The position numbers and the translations under genes are program-made. A stretch of DNA of 64,000 bases from Flammulina velutipes. Its lineage: Eukaryota; Basidiomycota; Agaricomycetes; Agaricales; Physalacriaceae. The notes under the pieces are model-generated. The model searched no databases. It was not told the DNA's origin and saw only the letters and a list, made by a program, of their open reading frames with translations. Below, piece after piece: positions 24,320 to 37,600 of the stretch. Within the stretch, counting starts at the first letter, position 1, and the number at the start of each line of letters is the position of its first letter. Location of the stretch: positions 62,001 to 126,000 of the forward strand of contig CM022368.1 of assembly GCA_011800155.1 (NCBI GenBank), given 5' to 3'.

Positions 24320-24696
24320 GTTGTTTTTTGTTCTAACTTATATCAAATGCATCGTACAGTGTGACAGAATAATGTAGAGAATAACAGCTGCAAGTTCAGC
24401 CTGGTTGCCGACCACCCGACGTCGGAAGAGTCCACAACATTCGTCAATTGACACGACTGTATCAATCTCGAAGACTATAATCTCTTCAGATTGAGGTGAT
24501 TTTGTAGCCAATAGCATCAAGTAGTACACGATAACGATAGCGTATAATGCGAATGCTGATCGCCAACCAGAGCAGCAGGCGTCGTGCCCATAATGCCAAA
24601 CACATTCGGCAGTTGAGGGGCGCCATGCGCGAGAGCAGCCTGCGCGAGAATGGCTACGGGCTGTCGTGTAACTGGTCTCATCCGATTGGTATGAGC
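24320..24696. other. Intergenic stretch before the right arm
   Basis: No supported gene. The minus-strand frame at 24338-24529 lacks an ATG. Confidence 0.4.
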
Positions 24697-27600
24697 TAGT
24701 CTCCCAAGCGTCTGCGTTGTACTCTGTACCAAGGGTTTAGCGCAAGAAAAGGGAAATGTATTAGAGCCCATACTTCTTGAGCGGATTCGTCGATTCGTCC
24801 AGCTTTTTGTCCTCGTTGACAACGAGTTTCTTTTCCCTGCGTATTCACTGAGAAGAAAAACACACGAAAGAATGTCAGCATGAACTAAGAAGATGAAAGC
24901 TTATGCTTAGTGAGCGTATAGGGTTGGCAGACGGCGAGCGCACAGACCTGGGGGTCGTAGAGGATGACCAACGCGACGATTGCGATCGTGGGGGGCGCGG
25001 ACGCGTAGATCGAGACTACAATGATGAGATAGACAAGCTGGAAAACAGTTAGTGGGCCGAAATCAAGTTGGGGCAGGACCATACTAAAAGTGGCCAGTAA
25101 GAACTGGAGAGAAGAATGTTAGCACAATAGTGATATAAACAGGGCGGCAACGTACGATCGTGGACAGCAGATCACCGAGGACGAAGAACCGCATGGAGAA
25201 GCAGCAGAACCTGAAAAGTTCGGGAAGCAGGACCGGCTCCGAGTCGCACAGATCGTGGATGGTCGAGTTGATCCGACGACGGCGCTGCGAGAACAGGATG
25301 CGCCAACAGTCCGGAGCGACGATTCGCGTAGTAGCATCTCCGCAGAAATTCGTCTTGAATGTCAGGAAGAGTTCCATCAACAACGTCGTCAGGAATCGAT
25401 ATTCTCCGACGGAGATGATATTCTTCTTGTGCAGAGTGTCGGCGTTGGGCTCCCTGTACTCGTCGATGATGCAATTGGAGATGACGATGGGTCGTCCGCC
25501 GTCCGCCGTCCGCCGTCCGCCTTCCGAATCCGATGAATAGAGGCAGACACATCCAAGTCAATGATTCGCCGAACAAACTCTCGGAAGCCTTCGACAGATC
25601 ATAAGAGATGTGATATTATCGTCGTCCCTCAGGACTCTGGCTCGTTAGCGGCCTTGGTCTCGCTGCAGATACCGATAACGGCGGAATCATCGGATGACGA
25701 TGCGACTGATTCAGTCCATCGGGCGTCGCCGTCTAATGGCCTTATTAGTTGAAGTACAACGCAGGGGTCAGCAAACGACGAACCATATCAGCGTCCACAT
25801 TGAAAACGTATTCGGAGAATGAGGCATGGATTCCGATGCCATTTCACATTTAGTGAGAAATCTCCTATTCCACTGGCGACATCGGAGTGTCAAAGTGGAT
25901 TCTGTTCAGACGGTGCATCAGGCGGATTTGACTATCAAGTTTGCCACGATTTCATGGTCGGGAGCGTTCAGTTCGACTTTAACGATAACCTTGCATCTGC
26001 AGATGAGGGTTAGCGCTAGAAGTCGACGATAAGGGTGGACTTACAGGGCGACATGTCCTTCAAACTCGGAGTACACCTTGCCGTAGGTGAGGTTTCGCTG
26101 ACGAACTTGGAGAGCAGGGAGGATCAGGTTTCGGAATCACGCTCATCGAGGACGATGCGCGGGGTCGTCCTCTCGTTGCCGATACCGATGATGTTGCACT
26201 CCCAGATAATGAAGGGGAGTTTCCTTTCGTCGTCGTGGAGTCCGACTTAAGAAATCCTCGCCTTCCGCATCGAGGAATTTGGCAGACAACGAACTTCGAA
26301 GACTAAGAAAGCACGTCAATCAACGCAGCACTAGAACTACGAAAGTACATACACTTGAGACCCACGGAAGCCATCCTGAGAAGGTCATGAGCGTGTAGTT
26401 GTGGACCTGGCATTTTGCAGTCGTTCGGAAATCCGTGCGGCCGGAATAGAAAACGGTATCCAGACGGTTGAGATGTGCCCCGCGAAGAGCCAAATGCATC
26501 GCAGCACAGACTGCGTTCATGTCCATCGAGACGTCTGGACCGCTCGACATCAGGCGAGATGAGGTGACAGTCCGGATTGTTGAAGAATGTGTTCTGAGTG
26601 TTCAAGTAGTAAACCCAGATGATCCAAATCCTGAGGGAAACGATCAGAGAGTGACTTACACGTAAATAATAGGCTTACTTTTCCTACTCCTCATCCTGCG
26701 CCCATGCCTCGACATTCTTGCGACCCGAGACGAGCAGACCTTTGTAATACTTCTTCATCTTCAGAATCAGGCTATTCTGGTATCAATGTTCGTCGACGAA
26801 TTTGTTTTCGGGATACACAGTGAGGGCCGCTCCTCCAACGCTGGGACTGGATACAAACCAAGCGTGCACGTCGAGCTTGGTAACAACGTCCTGCGGCGTA
26901 TCCTCATTCCATTGGTCACCGCCCTTGCCCGTATTGGACGACGAGAATACCTCTAAACTTTTCCGTCGACTTAGGAGCCTTTCCACAATATCCGTGCTCA
27001 CAGCCGACGGTAGGACGATGATATCAGCGACGACCTGGCTGTCGTAGCCAATCAAATTCTCCACGACGCGATGCTGGATGTACGAGTGGACAAGTTCTTC
27101 CGAGCGGAAGTCGTCGAGAATATTTTGACCGTTCGCCGAAATGAGCGGTGTCAGACAGGCCTGCGCCGGAAGGTGCACAGAATTAAAAGTCTGGCTGGTG
27201 GAGGAAGAAGATCTGGGATGCTGTGGGGAACGTAGGTGCGAGCGGTAAGAACGCGGTGGGCGATTGAGGCGGGACCTGTCGGGGCGAAGTACGAGGACTT
27301 TTGCGCAAGTTGGACGTCCGCGCTCGGTAAAGTGCAGTTTGGTGCAGCGGATATACCTGGGTGCGCGGGGGGATATGACTCTTTGCGTTGCTAGATGCAT
27401 CCAACAGTCCTGACAGCCTCGATCTGTTGGGCCAATTTTTCCTCCCTGTTGGAATGGCTGGATAGGCGGAGGATGTTGCTAACGACGAGGTGAATGCTTG
27501 ACGACTTCTCTGAGCATTAGTTGGGGAAGGATCCGGGCGACAGGCGACGTACCGCGACAGAAGCGCCCGGCTTGCTGTCATCATGAGACACATTTTGACC

Positions 27601-27968
27601 GCCAGCTCGTAAATAAGGGGCTGCAGAGAACTGAGGGCGTCGTTGGGACGCCGATGTCCTTGCAGCAACGGCCATATCCCTTCACGTTGATATTGTTGAC
27701 ATTGGCGAGGGTTTTGTAGGGATTGACGACAGAGAGATGGAAGGTGCCAATGCAGGTGTAAGGAAGGTCTGCTTTGAACCGTGACTGGAGGACGTTGAGG
27801 CTGGCATCGTCCGAGGATAGATAGTGGCAGCGACGAAGATACGAGGTCGCCAGACGCGATGACCAGAGTTAAAGTGGAGGCGATGAAACGAAATAAACGC
27901 TCTCGACGCTGTCGCCGACGACGACGAGCAAAGGCTACGGAGGAAAAGCGAAGACGGCCCGTTACCAC
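24697..27968 (-). pseudogene. Class IV-type chitin synthase pseudogene, copy 2
   Basis: Reverse copy of the pseudogene at 7753-11030, with the same stops, the same QRRRR and GEY changes and the same frame breaks. It is therefore a duplicate of an already dead gene. Coding differences seen: Thr to Ala in the hydrophobic tail (base 24974), Leu to Pro in the SELVLL/SEPVLL segment, and Ala to Val after PCGSSSS in a shadow frame. This copy loses similarity at 24737 apart from a 15-base block (GACGCTTGGGAGACT), so copy 1 keeps slightly more of the 3' end and may be the parent. Confidence 0.85.
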
Positions 27969-28310
27969 GTGGGCACCTAGTCCGTCGTCATTTGAACCCT
28001 AACCCAGTTCTACTCCGCCACATTCTTCAAACAATCCTCAGCCTGAAAAATCAATCGCGAAGATCTCGATCATCACTCTCTCATGCGTCTTCCTCTTCTT
28101 CATCGCGGAGAGGAACGGCGCCCTGCCGCGACAGCCAGGATATGTGCGATGAGCTTGTTACGATGCGCGAGCACATCTGCGAGGATCATCACTCATAAAG
28201 GCGACGACAGAGATGCTATATAGCCCAATATTATCAACAAGTGGATCCGTTCTTGGTCGTAGAGATTACGATCCCATGTTATATTAGGCGGGACACCGTA
28301 TGCTGGAACA
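24737..28310 (-). repeat. Right arm of the 3.57 kb inverted repeat
   Basis: Reverse complement of 7411-10984 (coordinate sum 35721). The outer end is at 28310 (CTGGAACA) and the inner end at 24737. The arms enclose 13.75 kb of unique sequence. No terminal inverted repeat or target duplication typical of a DNA transposon was found at the outer ends. Confidence 0.95.
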
Positions 28311-29515
28311 ATCCATAATATTCTTCCCTCACGTTCACAATAGTACCTGTTATCCTTTTGTCCAGCAATCATCTGCCCAGCGTTACGCAACCATGGGTGT
28401 ATAGCGTGTTAGAAAACATACAGAAGTAAAGTAAAATCCTTCTACATCTGCGCCACATTCCAAGAGTAAGCAAATTTCCTCCATGTCCTGATTCGCTGTG
28501 ACAAAGTTTAACACTAGGAAAGCAAAAATTTTGAACCTCCGTTCGGTGGACGGTGACGCTTCTCACCTCATTTACTTTACGCAGCATGACCTGCCATTGT
28601 TCAAGAATCAAGGCGCGCGCTGAACCGTCATACACCAACAAATGTGTTCACTCTTAATTACAGTAATAGACCGACGAATGCCCGTTTTCCCTCATACACT
28701 CATGCATTGCCTCACGCTTCTAAGAAAAGAAAAGGCGCTGAATGATCTGCGATTCTGTGCCTCGACCAGTAGCAGAGGATTCTCGATCATCTTCAGCCAA
28801 GCGCCACTCACGCCCCGTTCGTCTTCGTCCAGTTCAAATGACTCGGATTCTGCACCCGTCTCGATGATCCCAGGCGGATTAGAAGAGCGCCTCCGAGTCT
28901 CGATGACTTTACGATAAGCAGGAGAATCGGACAGGGTAATTACGGGAAAGTACATCCTGGCGAGTAAAATACGCGGTTATGTGCTCAAGGTGATGCAAAA
29001 GTCCAATGCGGTCGGAGCGCCATATGGCATTGAGCAAGCCAACAGCGAGGCGCAGACGATGCGCTTGACGATGCATCCATTGGTCGTTGCCGTGTACACT
29101 GCGTTTGAGAATTCCCCCGCTCTATATTTTATGACGGAGCTCGCACAACACCCGATGCGTTCAGCTTTATTAAATTTGAGAGAGAAGTGATGCTCGTGCG
29201 TTGTTCTTTTAGAAGCGACAACTGCCTACGAGCAAGGTTTTACGTGTCTATTCTTGCGATGGGATATCTCCATTCACTGGGTTTTTTTTTGGGGGGGGGC
29301 TATGTCTATGTTATGGCACTCATGTACCATTACCCGTTATCCCTTCTCCTCCCTCCCTCACGTCTCTATTGCAATCAAAAGTGAAATTTGTATGTACATA
29401 GTTTATAGTGATTGTGCTCTTGAGAAAAAATTGCCTTTCCATCAGGAAAAACAGGGTGCACAGAGATGGACAGGAAGAGCTAGAAGTGGTAGGCTTGCAG
29501 TGTGATATGATCATT

Positions 29516-29567
29516 TCCGTCATTTTACGCACATTTACGCACTGTTGCGTAAAACGTCGGAAATGGC
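29516..29567. repeat. Imperfect 19-bp hairpin
   Basis: ATTTCCG-TCA-TTTTACGCA pairs with TGCGTAAAA-CGT-CGGAAAT, with a few mismatches in the middle. A related TTTTACGCACTGTTACGC block recurs at about 31783, suggesting a small dispersed repeat. Confidence 0.5.
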
Positions 29568-31869
29568 TGTATGATTGCAGCCCGGCACATATCGGGCACG
29601 TTTTTCGAAGGAATTCAACATAACTCACTGTAATCTACCGGAATATGCCCTTTTCTTGCACAATCCTCAGTCAGAAGATAGAGTGCACCAGTCAAAAGGT
29701 GAAGGACGCAAGTAGAAAGGGAACAAAAGAGTTGATTGTGACTACATACAACACTGATAGTACGACTGGACTACACTACAAACCCGCTCCAATACTCAGA
29801 GACAAAATACAAACCTGGCGTAGCTGATCTGTGAATAGTACTAGAATTAGTAAAGAAAACCATCATTACAGTCAAGACATACATTGACGTTAAATTTACC
29901 GGCCACTCGTCCGACGCTGTCGCAACTATGTCATCACCGTCGATTGAAGTAACGCGGTGGCCACGATGTCACGAGAAAACATGGCAGTGACATTTAAATG
30001 GGTGATGGCATGGGTGGGATCAGTCAAATTGCGAGTGGGGACGTAGACAGAGGTAATGGTACTATTCTTTGGTGGTGATACATTCTTGCCTTCTGAGACG
30101 ATGAGTTGCTGGAAAATTGGGGAACAAAAGAACACACACATGCAAGTGGAAAGAGAGGGCTGGTATTAACAGAGGGAATATGTCCGAGGATAGCAAACAC
30201 TTCAGAAAAGGTTGGGTGAAATGGAAATATTGTCAAGCAAAAGCGACATGTACCTGACCCTCCTTGTCATGACACTTGGAAACGTTCAGAAAAGGTAGCA
30301 ACGCAACACAGAATATGCATACCATAGAAGATAGAGAAGGCATCCTGCGCGCGCGACGAAATGAGGGGCGTGAAAATGGACCGATGGCTGTTGAGATGTA
30401 GATTCATGGCTCGCGTTGTCGTGAGGGTGTCTTCGCGACGCACTCAGGATGACGTGGCAAACATCTGAATCATGGAGGGAAAGAAGTGTCAATACAAGAA
30501 AACAGAAAATGAGAGCGGTCGACGTACCTAACCGTTGTATAGAAACCAGAAACATCTGAGTTCAACAATGGAGCTCTGATTGACCATAATTCATTGGACG
30601 TCCAGGCCTTCCATGGAGACCAAGGCCTCTCGAGAAGCGACGGTGCCAGGATGGTGAGAGTCAGAGAGAAGGAAGTTCATTCGGACCGTGAATACCAACA
30701 TTCACGTGACGGCAAGTGCCGTCGGCAAGCGGACTTGAACAATTCTTCGTTTCTTCCTGCCTCTTCAACTTTTTTCATACTTGCTATAGCGGCCCTCACA
30801 TTTAGCTCTATGTGCCTCATACTCTGTGGGCATGATTTTGCATAGGTGAGCACGATGGTCTTGTCTCCTGTGTCGTCTGATAATTAAAGTACCGGATATC
30901 TTCCAGCACTGGACCGGACCATGAATGGATCTAACAACACCAATAATGTTAACGATGATGGTGGCGCTGGTACGAGCTATACGGGAAAGGAGGGTATATT
31001 AATCCCACAGTGACCGGGACGGCAGACGCGGGATCTCACAGTAGACAATTTTCCCGCACTTGGCTCGCCACTGCGCATGCTGAGCCTGGCATCTATGGAA
31101 AAGCGAGGACTCAGCCGAACGGGACACAACCACAGTCATTGCATTCTTGCACCGAACGGGTGCTCACATCCTCTGCCTTCCCACCACATTCGCTCCTCGC
31201 ATAACATGCATCAACAGATGCCTACGTAGCTCTACAACTCCATGGACGGACCAGAGCGCCGCACAGTCAGTCTCGACTTTCACCTACCAGCATGCAACGT
31301 CGCGTCGCCTGTGCCGGGCCGTGCAAAAGTCGCAGGCTTCAACGAGTCGCGACGAGACACTTTCCTTCACGCTCTACTCTAGCCCTATGGACGTACTACA
31401 GGAGGTGGCTGCAAGGGAACTGTACGTGCTTGCCACCGTTTGCTGGGATGAATACTAATGCTCTCTCAGATATAGCTATGATTGGCTCTTCGTTTGTGGA
31501 TAACGGAAGGTCGGGCATGTGTGTGGTCCCCAATTGGTGGCAAGAGTGGCCAGTATCAACGTGGAAGGATGGTATAAAGTGCGCAGAGACATAATGTATG
31601 GGAAGGGCAATAACACAGTGATGTACCAATTATATTATTAGGCAGGTAGACTGAATACAGGATTTCAATAGTTGTACTACACTATACCCTCCCCTAATAC
31701 AAGGCTTTCTTCTGCATTACACACCTGTATGTTGCAAGCAACGGATTCTGGCTATGTCTGACCGAAAACGCTGCATACAGTGTTTTACGCACTGTTACGC
31801 GCTTTCCGGCGGAATATGCCATCCTACGCAAACCCCATTTTTCCTGATGTCTCTGCATTAAATCTTTTG

Positions 31870-31937
31870 ACACCTGGGAGGATTGAACTCGCAACCTTTT
31901 CAAGTAGAACAATACTTATACCGCTTAGCCATCGTGG
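31870..31937 (-). repeat. tRNA-like segment (SINE head or tRNA pseudogene)
   Basis: On the minus strand TGGCTAAGCGG fits the Pol III A box and GAGTTCAATCC the B box, about 40 bases apart, with an AAGTA/TACTT stem in the anticodon position. The acceptor stem does not pair, so it is not a working tRNA. A tRNA-derived SINE is the likely reading. Confidence 0.45.
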
Positions 31938-32234
31938 AATTCACCAAGCTCGCTTTCAATACACTATATACCCATTCCGGAGATAACCTTCTCTACATGA
32001 ACTACGTAGTACGCACAAAGACACACAAATCGAGACCATCGTGAGCGTTGGTGAACCTTGTCGCTGTCAAGTACCTCGCATTAGTTGGTTCATGCTTGCT
32101 CACCAGGATAAGTGTTGGCTGGCAATGCGCCATTTACCATTGAGGATGTCTTTGAAGATGTCCCTTGGTTCACGATGCGTGCGTTGGATGTCCTGGAGGA
32201 GTGGCCCGAAAGTATTGATTTCTTCGAGTTCGAT

Positions 32235-33370
32235 TCAATATCTTAGTAGAGGTGGATTGCTGATTGGGATAAGGGTGTGACGATGAGAGGAGACGGTAGT
32301 AGGATTGCCTGTAATCCACATTCGCCAATGCGAGACACGGCTGCATCTTTGCATAGTTGAGAAGGTGACCTGCGTTCTAGTTGAGAGCCACTCTCTGCAT
32401 CCTGGTAGCAAGTAGACGTAGCCGTCGATTCTCCTGTACAGTCTGGAGTATCCATCTGTCGCATGCCGCATAAATCCTCGACACCGGCAGCTTGACTGAT
32501 TCCTCCGAGAGGACAGCTGTGAATAATGTTTCAATTCCAAGTCTTTCCAAAGCAATGGCCAAATCACCCACTCATCCGGGCTCTCCAGCTTGCCACAGGG
32601 CGCACAGCCAGCATGAGGCATCGATCCAGTTTTCGTCATCGTGAGATAACGGGCATAGTTGACCGCTGAGCGAAAACGGATAGAGTCTCTGTATATAGAG
32701 GAGTGACGGGGGAGTACTTGGAAACACATAATAGGCGACGTAGGAAGTTGACCTGTTCCCATTCCAGGACAGCCTTGTGGGGTTCGGTGATGTCCACAGC
32801 AATCTCACACCCAAGGGTCAGATGAGGATCGATCTGCGTCATGCAGAGGCGGTTTCCAAGAGGGACACATAGCACACCAATGTCTTTCTCAATAGTGAAA
32901 GTAACATCAGTGACTTTCCTGGTTCTCTGTGAAGTGCATTTCCAAAATGTCGCAACAAGTCGATTGAAACCATACCCCAACAAACTTGTAAGAAGGCACA
33001 AGTTCGAGTACCTGCCCATCGATATGAAGAGAGGAGAGCTTGTGGGGAAAGTCGCCGAAGATCGTCCATTTGGTTTTAGATACACTGACCGTCATGAAGT
33101 TCGTACGGCACCACCAGAAAAATGCTTCCAACTTCTCCTGCAGGCCCTCCAAGGAGTCAACCGTATAGCAATTGTCGTCGGCTTGCTCCACATGACTGAC
33201 AGAAGTATTTCCGAACAGGATGTCTGCGTGGTGAGGCATGATCAATCCGTCAAGGTCTGCAGAGAATCTGTTCCACAACAAGGGTGACAGGGCGTCTCCG
33301 CGAGCAGGCCTATGAGTGAACTCCAGTTTGACTGCGCCGGACAGATATACGCACCAACCCAAAACATATC
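32235..33370 (-). pseudogene. Non-LTR (LINE) reverse transcriptase remnant
   Basis: Minus-strand frames 32907-33362 and 32636-33085 carry the 3' half of a fungal LINE polymerase: RGDALSPLLWNRFSADLDGL, SHVEQADDNCYTV (the catalytic xADD in this family), WWCRTNFMTVSVSKTKW, then IDPHLTLGCEIAVDI and NFLRRLLCVSK. A further frame (32235-32762) holds the degraded C-terminus. The protein is broken by at least two frame changes, and the endonuclease and the first polymerase motifs are missing, so the copy is dead. Confidence 0.8.
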
Positions 33371-33723
33371 ACCTGTGTCGAGAACCATAGCGTCAGGATG
33401 ATCCAAGATCTCTATAACCTTTGCAAAGAGGGAAAGCAATCCTTGAGCAATCCCGCCATTTCCCACCCGGCCCGACGCCTTGCGAGTTCGGCAGTGAGAT
33501 GCCATTAGGAAACCCGGTGGAAGGACTATCGAGTTTTCTTCTCCTAGCAGCGGCCAGAGCGTGGATTGTCGACTCGCTGGTTCAATCTGCAGCGAGGAAC
33601 ACCAGGACGGGTGGGACAGTAGACGCACAGGGGGGCAAATAAAAGGATGGTATTAGAGGAGGGGTAGCAATGACAGAAAGTCCGCTAGAATACATAGTGA
33701 CTAAAAGCCACGAGGTGCATGAT

Positions 33724-34602
33724 CTACCCGACAATCCAAGCCTTCTTCCCATAGAGGATACAATGCTCGACTGTCATGACGCCTTGAACAAACGCCTCCA
33801 CAAGAGCGCGGGTCCTGAAGCGAAGAGAGAGAACTCCAGGAGCGTTTGGGACAAAGAACGAGAGAGGGAGTGTGTCGTTCGGCCCTTGGACATGCTGGAC
33901 TGCGTGCACTGCCTCACGGGCAGTAGCAGAGGGGTCGGACGAGGTAACCTCACCATAGTGAACCTCTATTGGCACCGAGGATGAGCGGGGCTGGTATATC
34001 TCGAAGTTGCGTTTCGTATCATGTGGCTTAGGTCTGTATTGACTGTTGCCCGACGCCGGACCAGTCAAAGGAAGGGAAGAAGAGTGAAATGGACCAGCAT
34101 GGGCAACATAAGGGGTGGCAGCAAGAGGTGGAATATTTGATGAGCCAGTAGTAGGTGCTGGAATGGGGAGAGGTGCAAGAGGAGGGTGTCGAAGAGAATG
34201 AATGTCGTTGTCCAGACAGGTGATCAACGACCTCAACGACGCAATCTCGGTATTGAGGTCAGCGCCATTGACCATGTCAGCGGCTGCCTTGACGGAGGCC
34301 AAATCCGCTGTGAGTGTCTCGAAGCGGTTGGTGTAATCAATCGTGGTGTCGTAAACGCTACAAAAGACCTTATTGGAGTCAAGTTCTTCGTCAAAGTTGG
34401 GGGTGGGCGGGCAGAAGAAGGTAGAATCATGAGGGCCGCCACGTTGGCCTCCAGAGAACAAATTTGCTCTCAGTGGCATCTTCAATGAAAGAAGAGACGT
34501 CCGTCGAGCTCGGCGACACGGTTGTTCGTGAGCTCCCCAGTGATACGAATCTCGTTCAAAGTGAGAACGACCTATCACGATGGCATGTCTCATGCGTCGC
34601 AA
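33724..34602 (-). pseudogene. LINE ORF1-like coiled-coil remnant
   Basis: A long minus-strand frame without a good ATG start. It encodes a helical segment (RFETLTADLASVKAAADM, then LNTEIASLRSLITCLDNDI), a Pro-rich linker and a C-terminal block (PLSFFVPNAPGVLSLRFRTR). In the adjoining frame, just upstream, RVAELDGRLF continues the coiled coil, so a frameshift near 34490 is likely. It precedes the reverse transcriptase remnant in the right order for a LINE, with the region between (endonuclease) deleted. Confidence 0.5.
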
Positions 34603-34678
34603 TAGCTTGCACCAGTCTAATCATCGTCAACAGATACCTAGTTGGAAAGTGCAACACGAACCTCGTTTCAGTAAGGTC

Positions 34679-37600
34679 CTAACGCTTCTTGCGCTCGTCG
34701 GCCTTTTCCCCAGCAGCTGGTGGGGCAGCACCAAGAGATTTGTATGCATCACTCAGAGGAGTGCCACTAACGACGGAGGGAGGGATTCCGGGTCCGCCAT
34801 CGACAGGTCCAGGAGCTACAAATGCAGCGACTGCGGAGACACCCTATACCATAAGCATAACTAGTTATTGGTCCGTAGTGGCGGGGCCAAACAACTAGTT
34901 GTTGCCCGTAGTTAGGCATGGGTCAGGTAGGTGGTCAATCTGGCTGGCTGGCGGCTGGGGGGCGGGCTGGGATGGGGCGGGATGGGTCCCATATATGGAT
35001 AGGGATTGATGGGGACATATAGGGATTGATGGGGAGGGGATGGGGGAGCAGGGGATGGGGAAATGTGGCCACACATAAATCCGGACCTAGGGATTGATGG
35101 GTACTGATGTCATTGATTGCCCAGGGGGATGGGGGATGGGGATAGCAATTGTGGCACCAGGAAAATCCGGACCTAGGGTTTGATGGGGGCAGGGGATGGG
35201 GGATGGGGGCAGGGGAAATGTGGCCACACAGGAATCCGGACCTAGGGATTGATGGGAACTGATGGGATTGATGGGGGAGGGGATGGGGGATGGGGCAGGG
35301 GGATGGGGGCAGGGGACAATTGTGGCACCAGGATATATACTGGGCTATTGCCAGGGTATGAGGAGGGTATGGGAGGGGTGATTGTAGGTTGAAAAATAAA
35401 ATTCTTTCTAACTATCAGAAACATAAATGGGGGTGTGGCAGCTACTGAAACCAACAATAAAACGATGTGTGGCGCATTTTTAACCGAGGAGCACATACCT
35501 CGGATCGACCTGGGGTTGTTTTAGATGTCTTCCTATTGAAAAATGGATGTGTGCAGCACAAAGAACCATGTAAAAACACGAAGATTTGGCTGAGAAACAA
35601 GCAGAACATTATTGAAAATCCATCAAAAAGCACCAAAAAGGGAGCAGCACTTTGCCCTCGCTTGGGGGTGACCTGGAACCACTTGTAGGTCGTTCAGACA
35701 CCTTTGGGGCATTGTATATGTCACTCAGTTAGGTCCCCAGGTCAACAGAACCCTTGGATATGATCAAAATGCCAAAAACCCGGACCACACAGCTTTGGGC
35801 CACACTATCAACTTGCCCTGACCTGGGGACACCTTATATTCGAAGATATATGTATATAATGCTTTAATCATGAGTTAGATGAAGTCTGGAGTGTGAAAAA
35901 TGCGGTCAAAACCTGGGATATACCCCAAATAATGTCCCCAAGAAAGCACACATACCATCACCTTCCCCTGACCTCTGGGTCGTCCCAATGTGTTCTATTA
36001 TCATTATAGATGATGTATTAACACCCCAGAGGTTCCCCCAATGTGTCAAAATGCGAATATTCATGATAATAGGTGAACCCTTATTCACCCTTCCTCCTCA
36101 AGTACACCCACTGGTTCGCATATCTACATCTTTAGGACTGCTCTAATAGTCATTTGACATCATATAGATGATATCTTGGGGCCCAGGTCATAGGTAGACC
36201 TCGAAGATACACCCCTTTGGTACATGGTGAGGATATGATCTTTGTACTAATTCTCAAATGTCCATGCTCTATATTGAAGGGTGTTCAACCTGGGACATAT
36301 TCTGGGAAGCTAAAAACACATTGTATGATGTTAAAATCAATAGTCCACCACTCAGATGTGTGATAGTTGGGGTGGTTCTTGGTGTAGAAGGAGGGGATAT
36401 AAATTTTTGTACCATTTATATTCGCATTTTGGCACACTGGGGGGACCTCTGGGGTGTTAATACATCATCTATAATGATAATAGAACACATTGGGACGACC
36501 CAGAGGTCAGGGGAAGGTGATGGTATGTGTGCTTTCTTGGGGGACATTATTTGGGGTATATCCCAGGTTTTGACCGCATTTTTCACACTCCAGACTTCAT
36601 CTAACTCATGATTAAAGCATTATATACATATATCTTCGAATATAAGGTGTCCCCAGGTCAGGGCAAGTTGATAGTGTGGCCCAAAGCTGTGTGGTCCGGG
36701 TTTTTGGCATTTTGATCATATCCAAGGGTTCTGTTGACCTGGGGACCTAACTGAGTGACATATACAATGCCCCAAAGGTGTCTGAACGACCTACAAGTGG
36801 TTCCAGGTCACCCCCAAGCGAGGGCAAAGTGCTGCTCCCTTTTTGGTGCTTTTTGATGGATTTTCAATAATGTTCTGCTTGTTTCTCAGCCAAATCTTCG
36901 TGTTTTTACATGGTTCTTTGTGCTGCACACATCCATTTTTCAATAGGAAGACATCTAAAACAACCCCAGGTCGATCCGAGGTATGTGCTCCTCGGTTAAA
37001 AATGCGCCACACATCGTTTTATTGTTGGTTTCAGTAGCTGCCACACCCCCATTTATGTTTCTGATAGTTAGAAAGAATTTTATTTTTCAACCTACAATCA
37101 CCCCTCCCATACCCTCCTCATACCCTGGCAATAGCCCAGTATATATCCTGGTGCCACAATTGTCCCCTGCCCCCATCCCCCTGCCCCCATCCCCCATCCC
37201 CTCCCCCATCAATCCCATCAGTTCCCATCAATCCCTAGGTCCGGATTCCTGTGTGGCCACATTTCCCCTGCCCCCATCCCCCATCCCCTGCCCCCATCAA
37301 ACCCTAGGTCCGGATTTTCCTGGTGCCACAATTGCTATCCCCATCCCCCATCCCCCTGGGCAATCAATGACATCAGTACCCATCAATCCCTAGGTCCGGA
37401 TTTATGTGTGGCCACATTTCCCCATCCCCTGCTCCCCCATCCCCTCCCCATCAATCCCTATATGTCCCCATCAATCCCTATCCATATATGGGACCCATCC
37501 CGCCCCATCCCAGCCCGCCCCCCAGCCGCCAGCCAGCCAGATTGACCACCTACCTGACCCATGCCTAACTACGGGCAACAACTAGTTGTTTGGCCCCGCC

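Larger units (their letters stand above)
28311..32200. other. Repeat-rich region without genes
   Basis: Short frames only. It contains a T10/G9 homopolymer junction at about 29282-29301, an imperfect hairpin with TTTTACGCA/TGCGTAAAA arms (29516-29567) and a tRNA-like segment at 31870-31937. A frame near 30919-31000 and the one at 31147-31458 show no recognisable domain. Confidence 0.4.

Noticed and set aside
7411..28310. Target-site duplication at the outer ends of the inverted arms
   Set aside because: The bases outside TGTTCCAG/CTGGAACA do not match on the two sides, so no insertion signature can be claimed.
31870..31937. Functional tRNA gene
   Set aside because: The acceptor stem does not pair and the anticodon loop is of the wrong size.
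32841..33287. Plus-strand 148-codon frame
   Set aside because: Shadow of the minus-strand LINE reverse transcriptase, whose motifs are clear.
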